Assembly: GCA_934563745.1 (NCBI GenBank)
Contig: CAKTHE010000006.1
Location: 1-64,000 of the forward strand
Length of the DNA: 64,000 nt
Source of the DNA: an uncultured Dysosmobacter sp.
GTDB lineage: Bacteria; Bacillota; Clostridia; Oscillospirales; Oscillospiraceae
Direction of reading: 5' to 3'
This document shows positions 1-8,306 of this stretch, piece after piece. Made by a program: the position numbers and the translations under genes. Under the pieces are notes generated by a model. That model was given only the letters and a program-made list of their open reading frames with translations, had not been told where the DNA came from and made no database searches. The first letter of the stretch is position 1. Every line of letters begins with the position of its first letter.

Positions 1-237
1 GTGCTGGCCTTTGCACGGGCCCTGGGCGAGTACGGCGCCACCTCCATGATCGCCGGCTATACCCCCGGGCGGACGGCCACCATCTCCACCACCGTCTATC
101 AGCTTTGGCGTACCAATGACGACGCCGGCGCCATGGTCTGGGTTCTGATCAACATTGCCATCTCCGCCGTCTTTCTGCTGGTGATCAACCTGCTGGAGAC
201 CCGGGAGCGGCAGCGCAAAAAAGGAGGGCGCGCATGA
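1..237 (+). CDS. modB: Molybdate ABC transporter permease ModB, C-terminal part
   Basis: This is the last 78 residues of an inner-membrane permease cut by the left window edge. It contains the ABC-permease cytoplasmic-loop motif (ARALGEYGATSMIAG, about residues 5-19 of the fragment) and a final transmembrane helix (VWVLINIAISAVFLLVINLL) with a basic tail. The EYGAT form of the loop is typical of ModB/CysT-type permeases. The GTG at base 1 is probably an internal valine, since ModB is normally about 220-230 residues. Its stop overlaps the start of modC by four bases, so the two are translationally coupled. It would carry molybdate across the membrane, powered by ModC. Confidence 0.85.
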   Translation: MLAFARALGEYGATSMIAGYTPGRTATISTTVYQLWRTNDDAGAMVWVLINIAISAVFLLVINLLETRERQRKKGGRA

Positions 238-1289
238 ACCTGTCCGTCGATATTCAAAAGCAGCTGGGCGACTTCCGGCTGCAGGTCCGGTTTGAAGCCG
301 GAAACGAAATCCTGGCCCTGCTGGGCGCTTCCGGCTGCGGAAAAAGCGTAACGCTCAAATGCGTCTCTGGCGTCCTGACGCCGGATGAGGGCCGCATCGT
401 TTTGGATGGGACCGTGCTCTATGACAGTGCCGCGCACATCAATCTGCCCCCGCAGAAACGACACATCGGCTATCTCTTTCAGCAGTACGCTCTCTTCCCC
501 AATATGACCGTCCGGCAGAACATCGCCGTCGCGGTCCCGGATAAGTCCTCCCGCGGCAGCGAAACGGAAGCCCTTCTGAAGCGCTTCCAGCTGGAATCCA
601 TCGCCGACCGCCGGCCCCGGCAGATCTCCGGCGGTCAGCAGCAGCGCACCGCTTTGGCCCGGATCCTGGCCTCCCGCCCCCAGACCATCCTGCTCGACGA
701 GCCCTTCTCCGCCCTGGATGGATATCTGAAATACCAGCTGGAGCTGGAGATGCAGGCGTTCCTCGCCGACTTTCCGGGCACCGTGCTTTGGGTCTCCCAC
801 GACCGGGGCGAGGTATGGAGGAACTGCCCCCGTGTCTGCCTGGTGCATCAGGGCCGCTCCCAACCGCCGGTTCCCATGAAGGCCCTGTTTCAGGATCCGG
901 GTACGGAATCCGCCGCCCGGCTCTCCGGCTGCAAAAACTACGCCGCGGCCCGGCCGGATGGGACCGCCGTGGTCCTTCCGGAGTGGGGGCTGCGGCTGGA
1001 ATGCGGACGTCCCGTCCCGGCTGAGATCTGCAAGGTCGGAATCCGCTCGCACCACATTCTGCCCGCGGATGACACGTCGGTCAACCGCTTTTCCTGCCAG
1101 GTGGTCCGGGTAATCGATGACGTGTTCGGCACCATCGTGCTGCTGCGTCCCGCGGCGGCCGCTCCGGACGCGCCCCTTCTGCGGATGGAGCTTGGAAAGG
1201 ATCAATGGGCGGCTCTTGCGGATCCCTCCATTCTCTCCGTCTCCGTTGCTCCGGAGCATATTTTGCTGTTACGAAAGGAAGACGTTTGA
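234..1289 (+). CDS. modC: Molybdate ABC transporter ATP-binding protein ModC
   Basis: ATPase of the molybdate importer, 351 residues, the usual ModC length. Walker A GASGCGKSV lies at residues 31-39, the signature ISGGQQQR near 128, and Walker B LLDEPFSALDG near 150. The C-terminal third (about 260-345) looks like the TOBE/molybdate-binding domain that senses oxyanion in ModC proteins. The ATG overlaps the modB stop (ATGA), and the stop is one base before the next gene, so modB-modC-mog form an operon. A sulfate or other oxyanion substrate is possible by family, but the neighbouring molybdopterin gene favours molybdate. Confidence 0.9.
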   Translation: MNLSVDIQKQLGDFRLQVRFEAGNEILALLGASGCGKSVTLKCVSGVLTPDEGRIVLDGTVLYDSAAHINLPPQKRHIGYLFQQYALFPNMTVRQNIAVAVPDKSSRGSETEALLKRFQLESIADRRPRQISGGQQQRTALARILASRPQTILLDEPFSALDGYLKYQLELEMQAFLADFPGTVLWVSHDRGEVWRNCPRVCLVHQGRSQPPVPMKALFQDPGTESAARLSGCKNYAAARPDGTAVVLPEWGLRLECGRPVPAEICKVGIRSHHILPADDTSVNRFSCQVVRVIDDVFGTIVLLRPAAAAPDAPLLRMELGKDQWAALADPSILSVSVAPEHILLLRKEDV

Positions 1290-1290
1290 C

Positions 1291-1788
1291 ATGTATCGTG
1301 CCTTTGTTCTCACTGTCAGCGACCGCAGCTTCCGCGGGGAACGTCCGGATGCCGGCGGGCCGCTGGTATCCGCCCTTCTGAAAGACGCCGGCTACGCCGT
1401 TGAGGGAAGCGCCATTGTTCCGGACGAGCAGGCCCGGATCGAGCAGGCCCTGTGCACCGCCGCAGACAGCGGGCGGTTTGATCTGATCGTCACCACCGGC
1501 GGCACCGGCTTCTCCCCCCGGGATGTAACGCCGGAAGCCACCTTGGCCGTCTGCCAGCGCCTGACGCCCGGAATTCCGGAGGCCATGCGCTATGCCTCGC
1601 TGCAGATCACGCCGCGGGCCATGCTCTCCCGGGCCCAGGCTGGCATCCGCGGACAGGCCCTGATCCTGAATCTGCCCGGTTCCCCCAAGGCTGCCCGCGA
1701 AAATCTGGAGGCGGTTCTTCCCGCTTTGGACCACGGTCTTCAAATGCTCTCCGGCGTGCAGGCTGATTGCGCCGCGCAGCCGGACTGA
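1291..1788 (+). CDS. mog: Molybdopterin adenylyltransferase / MoaB-Mog family protein
   Basis: Predicted 165-residue cytoplasmic protein of the MoaB/Mog fold, which binds molybdopterin and adenylates it before metal insertion by MoeA. The molybdopterin-binding motif TTGGTG is at residues 68-73, followed by the family's SPRDVTPEAT stretch, and LPGSPKA occurs near 130. The ATG is one base after the modC stop, with GAAAGGAAG upstream as ribosome-binding site. MoaB and Mog are hard to tell apart by eye; the short length and lack of other domains fit either. Placement in a molybdate uptake operon ties metal import to cofactor completion. A terminator follows at 1868-1903. Confidence 0.8.
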   Translation: MYRAFVLTVSDRSFRGERPDAGGPLVSALLKDAGYAVEGSAIVPDEQARIEQALCTAADSGRFDLIVTTGGTGFSPRDVTPEATLAVCQRLTPGIPEAMRYASLQITPRAMLSRAQAGIRGQALILNLPGSPKAARENLEAVLPALDHGLQMLSGVQADCAAQPD

Positions 1789-1867
1789 ACCGGCTTCCGC
1801 CGGTCTGGATCCCGTGCCGACACCTCTTGGAGCCTCTTCCGAGAAAGTGCCGGCCTTCCGTTCATGA

Positions 1868-1903
1868 AAAAAGCCCTCTCCGCGTAAGCGGAGAGGGCTT
1901 TTG
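1868..1903. terminator. Bidirectional intrinsic terminator
   Basis: A perfect 13-bp stem (arms 1871-1883 and 1888-1900, loop GTAA) with an A run on the left and TTTT on the right. It sits between the converging mog (+) and fhs (-) genes and can end both transcripts. Confidence 0.9.
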
Positions 1904-1913
1904 GCGTTATTTC

Positions 1914-3584
1914 TCAGAACAGGCCGGAGATCTTGCCGTCGTCATCCACGTCGATCTTCTCCGCCGCGGGGACCTTCGGCAGGCCGGGCATAGTCATAAT
2001 ATCGCCGGTCAGCGCCACGATAAAGCCAGCGCCGGCGCAGACCTTCAGGTTGCGCACCGTGACCGTAAAGCCCTCCGGCGCACCCAGCAGGCTTGCATCA
2101 TCCGAGAACGAATACTGCGTCTTGGCCATGCAGATGGGCAGATTTCCAAAGCCCAGCGCCGTGATCTGAGCCAGCTGCTTCTTCGCATTGGCCGTCAGCA
2201 CCACATCCTTGGCGTGGTAGATCCGTTTGGCGATCGCGCTCAACTTTTCCTCGATGGTCGTATCCGCCTCATAGCAGTAATGGAAGGAAGCGGGCTGCTC
2301 GCACAGACGCAGAACCTCTTCTGCCAGGGCCTGGCCGCCGGCACCGCCCTTGGCCCAGACCTCGCTGAGCGCCACATGGACCCCCAGCTCCCGGCAGCGG
2401 TCCTCCACCAGCTTCAGCTCTGCCGCCGTATCGGTGGGGAAGGCGTTGATGGCCACCACGCAGGGCAGGCCGAACACCGTGGTGATATTCTCCACATGGC
2501 GCAGCAGATTGGGCAGGCCCTTTTCCAGCGCCTCCAGGTTTTCTTTGTTCAGATCCGGCTTCGCCACGCCGCCGTGGTGCTTCAGGGCGCGCACCGTCGC
2601 CACGATCACCACCGCGCTGGGCTGGAATCCGGCCGCCCGGCACTTGATATCCAAGAACTTTTCAGCGCCCAGATCCGCGCCGAAGCCGGCTTCCGTCACC
2701 ACATAATCCCCCAGCTTCAGCGCCGTATCCGTCGCGGAAATGGAGTTGCAGCCGTGGGCAATGTTTGCAAAGGGACCGCCGTGGATCAGCGCAGGCGTAT
2801 GCTCCAGCGTCTGGACCAGGTTGGGCTTGATAGCGTCCTTGAGCAGCGCCGCCATGGCGCCCTCTGCGTGCAGATCCGCCGCCGTAACGGGCTTGTCATC
2901 CCGGGTGTAGGCCACGACCATGCGGGCCAGGCGGGCTTTCAGATCCGACAGGCTGGTGGCCAGGCACAGCACTGCCATGACCTCGGAGGCTACTGTAATA
3001 TCAAATCCATCCTCACGGGGCACACCGTTGACCTTGCCGCCCAGGCCACAGACAATGTTCCGCAGCTGCCGGTCATTCATATCCACCACGCGCTTCCAGG
3101 TGATCTTGCGCGTGTCGATGTTCAGGGCGTTGCCCTGCTGAATGTGGTTGTCCAGCATTGCGGCCAGCAGGTTATTGGCCGCGCCGATGGCGTGAAAATC
3201 GCCGGTAAAGTGCAGATTGATATCCTCCATGGGCACCACCTGGGCATAGCCGCCGCCGGCTGCGCCGCCCTTTACGCCGAATACCGGGCCCAAAGACGGC
3301 TCGCGCAGGCACAGAACGGTCTTCTTTCCCAGCCGGGTCAGGGCGTCCGCCAGGCCCACGCTGGTGGTGGTCTTTCCCTCGCCAGCCGGCGTGGGATTGA
3401 TGGCCGTGACCAGGATCAGCTTTCCCTTGCGGGGCTTGTCCTTCAGCGCATGAATATCCAGCTTGGCCTTGGTGCGGCCATACGGCTCCAGCGCCTCTTC
3501 GCCGACGCCCAGCTTGGCCGCAACCTCACCGATCGGCAGCATAACTGCCTCCTGTGCAATTTCAATATCGCTTTTGATCTCCAT
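1914..3584 (-). CDS. fhs: Formate-tetrahydrofolate ligase
   Basis: Catalyses ATP-dependent ligation of formate to tetrahydrofolate, giving 10-formyl-THF for purine synthesis or the methyl branch of acetogenic metabolism. The protein has 556 residues, full family length. The P-loop [12 protein letters not shown] lies at residues 64-75, followed by the family block [21 protein letters not shown] (about 92-112) and [12 protein letters not shown] near the C-terminus. The start is supported by CGGAGG eight bases upstream. It stands alone between a mog operon and an aminotransferase. No other Wood-Ljungdahl gene is in view, so a role in one-carbon supply is safer than acetogenesis. Confidence 0.96.
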   Translation of the reverse strand: MEIKSDIEIAQEAVMLPIGEVAAKLGVGEEALEPYGRTKAKLDIHALKDKPRKGKLILVTAINPTPAGEGKTTTSVGLADALTRLGKKTVLCLREPSLGPVFGVKGGAAGGGYAQVVPMEDINLHFTGDFHAIGAANNLLAAMLDNHIQQGNALNIDTRKITWKRVVDMNDRQLRNIVCGLGGKVNGVPREDGFDITVASEVMAVLCLATSLSDLKARLARMVVAYTRDDKPVTAADLHAEGAMAALLKDAIKPNLVQTLEHTPALIHGGPFANIAHGCNSISATDTALKLGDYVVTEAGFGADLGAEKFLDIKCRAAGFQPSAVVIVATVRALKHHGGVAKPDLNKENLEALEKGLPNLLRHVENITTVFGLPCVVAINAFPTDTAAELKLVEDRCRELGVHVALSEVWAKGGAGGQALAEEVLRLCEQPASFHYCYEADTTIEEKLSAIAKRIYHAKDVVLTANAKKQLAQITALGFGNLPICMAKTQYSFSDDASLLGAPEGFTVTVRNLKVCAGAGFIVALTGDIMTMPGLPKVPAAEKIDVDDDGKISGLF

Positions 3585-3662
3585 TTCGTTCCTCCGCTCT
3601 CGTAATCGTTTTCGTTTTCCGGACCCGGTCCGGCCCGGAGCGCATACGGGTCTCTCTCGTTT

Positions 3663-3691
3663 ATATTAGCATAAAATGCCGCTTTTGTCTG
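3663..3691 (-). promoter_or_regulatory. Putative sigma-A promoter of fhs
   Basis: On the minus strand CAGACA (3686-3691), a 17-base spacer, then TAATAT (3663-3668). The -35 matches the consensus in four of six positions. The start would lie about 70 bases upstream of the fhs ATG. Confidence 0.4.
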
Positions 3692-3723
3692 CGTTTTTTT
3701 GCAAAAAAGTAGACGGTCCGCCT

Positions 3724-4884
3724 TCACTTTTTCAGGGTCCTGATCTTCTCCAGCCGCGTCAGGGCCCGGTTCAGCGTCTCGTCGTTTTTGGCAAAGTGCA
3801 GCCGGATCAGGTGGTTCACCGGCTCCCGGAAGAAGCTGGAGCCGGGCACGGCGCCGACCCCCACCTTCTCTGCCAGATCCATGCAGAAGGCAAGATCGCT
3901 GTCATAACCGTACTCTGAAATATCCAGCAGGACATAATATGCCCCCTGGGGATCATTGTGCGCGATCTGCAGGGCATCCAGGCCCTTTAAGAAAAGTTCC
4001 TTTTTATGGGTGTACTTGGCCAGCAGGCCGTCGTAATAGGACTGCGGAAACTCCAGTCCCGGAACCACCGCCTCCTGCAGCGGCGCCGGGCAGCCCACCG
4101 TCAAAAAGTCATGCACCTTGCGGGCCTGCTCGGTGATCCGCTCCGGCGCAATGATATAGCCGATGCGCCAGCCTGTGATGGAGTAGGTCTTGGAAAGGGA
4201 CGAGCAGGTGATCGTCCGCTCCCACATGCCGGGCAGCGTCGCAAAGTATACATGCTTCCAGGGCGCGTACACCAAATGCTCGTAAACCTCGTCCGTGATC
4301 ACATAGACGTCATAGCGCTCCGCCAGATCCGCGATGATGCCCAGCTCCTCCCGGGTAAACACCCGGCCGCAGGGGTTGGACGGATTGCACAGGATCAGCG
4401 CCTTGGGATGCTGCCGGAACGCATCTTCCAGCACCTCCGGGTCAAATGTGAACGTCGGCGGCTTCAGCGGCACAAAAATCGGCTCCGCCCCGGAGAGGAT
4501 CGCGTCGGCTCCATAGTTTTCGTAAAACGGGGAAAACACCACCACCTTGTCCCCGGGGTTCGTCACAGTCAGCATGGCGCACATCATCGCCTCGGTGGAG
4601 CCGCAGGTGGCCAGCGCCTCCGTATCCGGGTCCACCGGGTGCCCCATATAGCGGCTCTGCTTACGCGCCAGAGCTTCGCGGAAGTTCTGGGCGCCCCAGG
4701 TCACCGCATATTGATGCGGTCCCTCATAGGCCACCTGGGCCAGCCGGTCCAGGATCTCCCTGGGCGGATCAAAATCCGGAAAGCCCTGGCTTAAATTCAC
4801 GGCGTCGTACTTCAGCGACACCCGGGTCATGCGCCGGATAATGGAATCCGTAAATCCGGCGCTCCGTTCAGACAACGGCTGCAT
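3724..4884 (-). CDS. PLP-dependent aminotransferase, class I/II
   Basis: Cytoplasmic fold-type I aminotransferase of 386 residues. The PLP-binding lysine is Lys232 in SLSKTYSITGWRIGY; NPSNPCGR (167-174), ITDEVYEHL (196-204) and the C-terminal RLHFAK arginine that grips the substrate carboxylate are all present. The family includes aspartate, aromatic and methionine aminotransferases; the substrate cannot be fixed by eye. The ATG has GGGGAGGAG six bases upstream. It is monocistronic, with its own consensus promoter, and a terminator hairpin lies inside its 5' leader, which suggests control by transcription attenuation. Confidence 0.88.
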   Translation of the reverse strand: MQPLSERSAGFTDSIIRRMTRVSLKYDAVNLSQGFPDFDPPREILDRLAQVAYEGPHQYAVTWGAQNFREALARKQSRYMGHPVDPDTEALATCGSTEAMMCAMLTVTNPGDKVVVFSPFYENYGADAILSGAEPIFVPLKPPTFTFDPEVLEDAFRQHPKALILCNPSNPCGRVFTREELGIIADLAERYDVYVITDEVYEHLVYAPWKHVYFATLPGMWERTITCSSLSKTYSITGWRIGYIIAPERITEQARKVHDFLTVGCPAPLQEAVVPGLEFPQSYYDGLLAKYTHKKELFLKGLDALQIAHNDPQGAYYVLLDISEYGYDSDLAFCMDLAEKVGVGAVPGSSFFREPVNHLIRLHFAKNDETLNRALTRLEKIRTLKK

Positions 4885-4907
4885 AGATACTCCTCCCCTG
4901 CGTATAC

Positions 4908-4936
4908 AAAAAAGGCCGGCCGCAGGCGCAGCCGGC
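4908..4936 (-). terminator. Intrinsic terminator inside the aminotransferase 5' leader
   Basis: On the minus strand a 9-bp stem (arms at 4928-4936 and 4915-4923, loop of four) is followed by C and six T (4908-4913). It lies between the promoter at 4986-5014 and the ATG at 4884, so it would stop transcription before the gene unless prevented. No minus-strand gene lies upstream that it could otherwise serve. Confidence 0.75.
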
Positions 4937-4947
4937 AGTCTTTCTCA

Positions 4948-4979
4948 GGCGCGCCGTCGCGCCCTTTTTTTCTGCTTTT
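4948..4979. other. Second leader hairpin flanked by A/T runs
   Basis: GGCGCG (4948-4953) and CGCGCC (4958-4963) form a 6-bp stem followed on the plus strand by two T runs. In the minus-strand leader RNA it lies just after the predicted start site and before the terminator hairpin. Its GGCGC can also pair with GCGCC of the terminator stem-loop, so it is a candidate antiterminator partner. Read on the plus strand it would act as a terminator, but no plus-strand gene precedes it. Confidence 0.5.
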
Positions 4980-4985
4980 TTTGTG

Positions 4986-5014
4986 ATTATAGCAGGCGCG
5001 CTTCCCCCTGTCAA
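4986..5014 (-). promoter_or_regulatory. Consensus sigma-A promoter of the aminotransferase
   Basis: Perfect TTGACA (5009-5014), 17-base spacer, perfect TATAAT (4986-4991) on the minus strand. Start predicted near 4979, giving a leader of about 95 bases. Confidence 0.85.
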
Positions 5015-5029
5015 GCAAGGGCGCCGGCC

Positions 5030-5058
5030 TTGCTTTTCCCGCGCTTTTCCTGTAAAAT
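5030..5058 (+). promoter_or_regulatory. Sigma-A promoter of trmO
   Basis: TTGCTT (5030-5035), 17-base spacer, TAAAAT (5053-5058), 32 bases upstream of the trmO ATG. It is divergent from the aminotransferase promoter. Confidence 0.65.
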
Positions 5059-5090
5059 AAATCCCATCTTACGCTTGGGAGGGACCCTCT

Positions 5091-5789
5091 ATGGAGCAGA
5101 CCGTTCCGCTGCGGATCATTGCCCGCATCCGCAGCGACTTCCCCACAAAATTTGGCATCCCCCGTCAGAGCGGACTGGTGGATTCCCTGCGTGCCCGGAT
5201 CGTGTTGGAACCGCCTTACCGCAATCCGGATGTCTATCGGGGGCTGGAGGGGTTCTCGCATATCTGGCTGATCTGGGAGTTCTCCGGTGCGGTGCGCAGC
5301 ACCTGGTCCCCCACGGTACGCCCGCCGCGTCTGGGCGGAAACACCCGCATGGGCGTATTCGCCACCCGTTCCCCTTTCCGGCCCAATCCGGTCGGGCTCT
5401 CTTCCGTCCGTCTGGAAGAAATCCGGCTGCATACCCCGGAGGGGCCTGTTCTGATCGTATCCGGCGCCGATCTGATGGATGGCACTCCCATCTTCGACAT
5501 TAAGCCCTATGTTCCTTACGCGGATGCCCACCCGGACGCCGCCGGCGGCTTTGCCTCACAGCGGGCCGAGCCTTCCCTGCAGGTCGAGATCCCGGAGTCT
5601 TACCGCCAGAAGATCCCGGCAGACCGTCTGGACGCCCTGTGCGGCGTTCTGGCCCTGGATCCCCGCCCCTCTTATCAGGATCAGCCCGGTCGGATCTATG
5701 GAATGGAATTTGCCGGGTACGAGGTCAAATTCACCGTGGAAGGCGATCGCCTGACCGTCTGCGGCGTCGAAAAGGCGCCTCCCAAATAA
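5091..5789 (+). CDS. trmO: tRNA (N6-threonylcarbamoyladenosine37-N6)-methyltransferase, TrmO/TsaA family
   Basis: Predicted SAM-dependent enzyme that methylates t6A37 of some tRNAs, 232 residues. The N-terminal beta-barrel domain carries the family signature VFATRSPFRPNPVGLS at residues 89-104 and DIKPYVPYAD near 143-152. A shorter C-terminal region (about 160-232) completes the protein as in bacterial TrmO. The ATG follows GGGAGGG by six bases. The gene is monocistronic, between its own promoter and a strong terminator at 5808-5848. The assignment rests on the well-conserved UPF0066 motif. Confidence 0.85.
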   Translation: MEQTVPLRIIARIRSDFPTKFGIPRQSGLVDSLRARIVLEPPYRNPDVYRGLEGFSHIWLIWEFSGAVRSTWSPTVRPPRLGGNTRMGVFATRSPFRPNPVGLSSVRLEEIRLHTPEGPVLIVSGADLMDGTPIFDIKPYVPYADAHPDAAGGFASQRAEPSLQVEIPESYRQKIPADRLDALCGVLALDPRPSYQDQPGRIYGMEFAGYEVKFTVEGDRLTVCGVEKAPPK

Positions 5790-5807
5790 AAAAGGTCCCC
5801 GTCCGGG

Positions 5808-5848
5808 AAGGAGGAGGCCGGTGCAAATGCTACACCGGCCTCCTCCTT
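5808..5848. terminator. Strong intrinsic terminator after trmO
   Basis: 16-bp perfect stem (arms 5808-5823 and 5833-5848) with a nine-base loop and a T-rich tail. It lies between trmO (+) and the flavoprotein gene (-) and may serve both strands. Confidence 0.9.
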
Positions 5849-5905
5849 ATTTTCAAATATTTTAAAATTGGGAACCGTTCTTCCCTCCCGGCGCGGCGGC
5901 CGCCC

Positions 5906-6526
5906 TCAGCGGATAAAATTCGTGCGCAGCGGCGCTTCGTAAGCCGGCCGCTCGATCCCGGCCCGGCGCCCCGCCTCAATGCAGCGCAGCAGCCACGCCA
6001 TGTTGGCGCCCAGGGTCCGCATGGTCTGCAGGCCCTCGGCATCCTGCGCCACTTCCTCCGGCGTGTTGCCGTGAACCTGGTTCCAGTACTGTGACGGGAC
6101 AATGGGCATGTTGGAAATCGTGAAGTACTTATTCAGGCGGTCAAAGGCTGCCGAGGCACCGCCCCGCCGGCAGGACACCACTGCCGCCCCCAGTTTTCCG
6201 GGCATCTTCTTTCCCGCCGAATAGAAAAGCCGGTCCAAAAAGGCGGTGATCTGCCCGCTGGGGCCGGCATAGTACACCGGCGAGCCCAGCACCAGCGCGT
6301 CGCACGCCTCCAGGCGCGCCGCCAACTCATTGACCCGGTCATTCACTACGCAGCGTCCCAGCTTTGCGCAGGCCCCACAGGCCCGACAGCCTGCAATCGG
6401 CTCCTGTCCGACCCAAAAAATCTCTGTCTCCAGCCCCTCCGAGCGCAGCGTCTTTTCCAGCTCCCGCAGCGCCGCATCCGTGCATCCGTGCTCGTGCGGG
6501 CTTCCGTTGATCATCAGCACCTTCAT
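5906..6526 (-). CDS. Iron-sulfur flavoprotein / NADPH-dependent FMN reductase family
   Basis: Flavodoxin-fold protein of 206 residues. The FMN phosphate loop INGSPHEHG (6-14) is at the N-terminus, and LGSPVYYAGPSGQ (79-91) is the second FMN-contacting loop. A cysteine cluster C47-X2-C50-X2-C53-X5-C59 matches the compact motif of Isf-type iron-sulfur flavoproteins, which bind one 4Fe-4S cluster. A role in electron transfer or oxidative defence is inferred from the family. GGAGGG precedes the ATG by eight bases. It is divergent from carD. Confidence 0.82.
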   Translation of the reverse strand: MKVLMINGSPHEHGCTDAALRELEKTLRSEGLETEIFWVGQEPIAGCRACGACAKLGRCVVNDRVNELAARLEACDALVLGSPVYYAGPSGQITAFLDRLFYSAGKKMPGKLGAAVVSCRRGGASAAFDRLNKYFTISNMPIVPSQYWNQVHGNTPEEVAQDAEGLQTMRTLGANMAWLLRCIEAGRRAGIERPAYEAPLRTNFIR

Positions 6527-6682
6527 GATCGGTTCCCTCCGTTTCCTGCCTTAGGCAGCCTTGTTGTCTTTTCATTATACGCGCTTCCTTCCAGAAATAC
6601 GAGAGGGAATCTCCGAAATCCGCCCGTTTCCCTGCAGTCTCCGGGATCTTCTGTTTTTTCCGCAAAAAGTTCGAAATTTTTC

Positions 6683-6711
6683 TTACATTTTTCTTCAAAA
6701 AATGCTAAAAT
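6683..6711 (+). promoter_or_regulatory. Sigma-A promoter of the carD-corA pair
   Basis: TTACAT (6683-6688), 17-base spacer, TAAAAT (6706-6711). The leader to the carD ATG is about 105 bases. The gap 6527-6822 between the divergent flavoprotein and carD genes shows nothing else. Confidence 0.6.
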
Positions 6712-6822
6712 AGGTTTAGAAACGCAGGAAGTGTTGAAAAACCGGCCGGTTCCCTGCCGGTATTCATCGAATCTTCCGAATTCAGGCGGCCGAACACCAC
6801 GGCCAGAAGGGAGTATTTCGTC

Positions 6823-7329
6823 ATGTATCAGGTCGGAGAGCGCATTGTGTATGGGGAAACCGGCGTCTGCGAAGTCATGGAGATCAGCGAGCGGACCGTG
6901 GCCAGTGGGGAGAAAAAGCTTTGCTATACACTTCAGCCGTTGTATCAAAGCGGTACGATCTCCACCCCTGTGGACAATGTCCGGGTCTTCATGCGGCCTG
7001 TTATCTCCCGGGAAGAGGCCAAACAGCTCATCGATCTGATTCCCTCCATGCCTGCCAAAATCTTTCACAGCCGGGTCCAGCGGGAAGTGGTGGCCCACTA
7101 CGAGGGCGTGATGCGCTCCCACAACTGCCGGGACCTTCTGGAGCTGACCAAGTCCATCCACACCAAGCAGCGGCAGGACCGGGCTCAAAACCGGCGCATC
7201 AGCTCGGTAGATGAGCGCTTTTTGCGGCGGGCGGAAAATCTTCTCTTCGGCGAACTGGCCACCGCTTTGGGGATCCCCCGGGATTCGGTGGAAGGATACA
7301 TCGCGGCAACTGTGGAAAAGCAGAGCTGA
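6823..7329 (+). CDS. carD: CarD family transcriptional regulator
   Basis: Predicted RNA-polymerase-binding regulator of 168 residues. The N-terminal CarD/TRCF-type RNA polymerase interaction domain (1-60) starts with YQVGERIVYGETGVCEV, the classic opening of the fold. The rest is helical and basic (KSIHTKQRQDRAQNRR), as in the DNA-contacting half of CarD/CdnL proteins. These stabilise open promoter complexes, often at rRNA and stress promoters. AGAAGGGAG precedes the ATG. corA follows 58 bases downstream with no terminator between, so the two are probably co-transcribed. Confidence 0.85.
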   Translation: MYQVGERIVYGETGVCEVMEISERTVASGEKKLCYTLQPLYQSGTISTPVDNVRVFMRPVISREEAKQLIDLIPSMPAKIFHSRVQREVVAHYEGVMRSHNCRDLLELTKSIHTKQRQDRAQNRRISSVDERFLRRAENLLFGELATALGIPRDSVEGYIAATVEKQS

Positions 7330-7387
7330 CCGTTTTACCGCGCACGCCGTGGCCGGCGTGCGCTTCATCATGCAGGAGGAATCCATC

Positions 7388-8236
7388 ATGCAGTCTGTGC
7401 TTCCGATTTCCCAGCTGGAAGATATGGCGTCCTTTATGGACGCCAAGGTTTTGAATCACATTCACGAGGGGCAGAGCGAAGCCTTTGAGGGCTTCGAAAA
7501 CTTTGACATCATCGCCTTCGACTGGTACGACATCCACTCCCGCCGGGGCACAGCCTCCCAGATGCTTCTGTACCTGGACCGGGAGGACCTTTTTATCTTC
7601 TGCGAAGATGCCCCGGCCATCAGCCGGGCCCAGGCCATTTTTCAGGAGCTGAAGGCCGCAGAGGCGGGCCTGTCCAACGAGCAGCTTTTATATCGTTTTT
7701 TCAGCCGGCTGATCAAAGGCGACATGACCCATCTGGACCAATTGGAGTCTGAAATCAGCGACGGCGAAAACGCCGTTCTCTCCGGCCGTCCCCAGCCGTA
7801 TCTGGAGCAGATCAGTTCCTGGCGCCAGGAGCTGCTGCGCCTCAAGCGCTATTATGAGCAGCTGGTCTCCATCTTTGACGAGCTTTCCGACAACGACAAC
7901 CATCTTCTCGGCGGGGCGGTCGTCCGCCGCATGGCCGTTCTGGGCAACCGGACCCAGCGGTATCTCAACAGCGTCCAGAATCTGCGGGAGTCCGTGGCTC
8001 AGCTGCGGGAAGCCTATCAGTCCCAGCTCTCCATTCAGCAGAACGACCTGATGAAGATCTTTACCGTGGTCACGGTCATCTTCCTTCCCCTGACCCTTCT
8101 GGTGGGCTGGTACGGCATGAATTTTTCCAACATGCCGGAGCTTCACTGGCGTTATGGGTATCCGGCCGTTATCCTTGCAAGTGTGGCCGTGGTCATCTGG
8201 CTGATCTGGTATTTCCGCAAAAAGCGATGGCTTTGA
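7388..8236 (+). CDS. corA: CorA family magnesium/divalent cation channel
   Basis: Predicted 282-residue membrane protein. A large acidic cytoplasmic domain is followed by a long helix (about 170-215) and two C-terminal transmembrane helices. The signature GMN sits after the first (LVGWYGMNF), and a basic tail (YFRKKRWL) ends the protein, as in CorA. I chose the ATG at 7388 because AGGAGGA ends seven bases before it; an in-frame ATG at 7370 lies upstream of that site. It follows carD in the same operon and ends at a strong terminator. Cation preference (Mg, Co or Zn efflux) cannot be read directly. Confidence 0.88.
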   Translation: MQSVLPISQLEDMASFMDAKVLNHIHEGQSEAFEGFENFDIIAFDWYDIHSRRGTASQMLLYLDREDLFIFCEDAPAISRAQAIFQELKAAEAGLSNEQLLYRFFSRLIKGDMTHLDQLESEISDGENAVLSGRPQPYLEQISSWRQELLRLKRYYEQLVSIFDELSDNDNHLLGGAVVRRMAVLGNRTQRYLNSVQNLRESVAQLREAYQSQLSIQQNDLMKIFTVVTVIFLPLTLLVGWYGMNFSNMPELHWRYGYPAVILASVAVVIWLIWYFRKKRWL

Positions 8237-8253
8237 TTCAGCCCCGCACAGCA

Positions 8254-8294
8254 AAACGGAACGGGAACGGCTGCGCCGCTCCCGTTCCGTTTTT
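8254..8294. terminator. Intrinsic terminator after corA
   Basis: 14-bp perfect stem (8254-8267 with 8281-8294) ending in six T. The A run on the left lets it also serve nrdG on the other strand. Confidence 0.9.
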
Positions 8295-8306
8295 TCTTTA
8301 CGTCAT

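Noticed and set aside
1767-3605. Plus-strand frame opposite fhs
   Set aside because: Same reason: His/Gln/Arg-rich antisense product and no ribosome-binding site.
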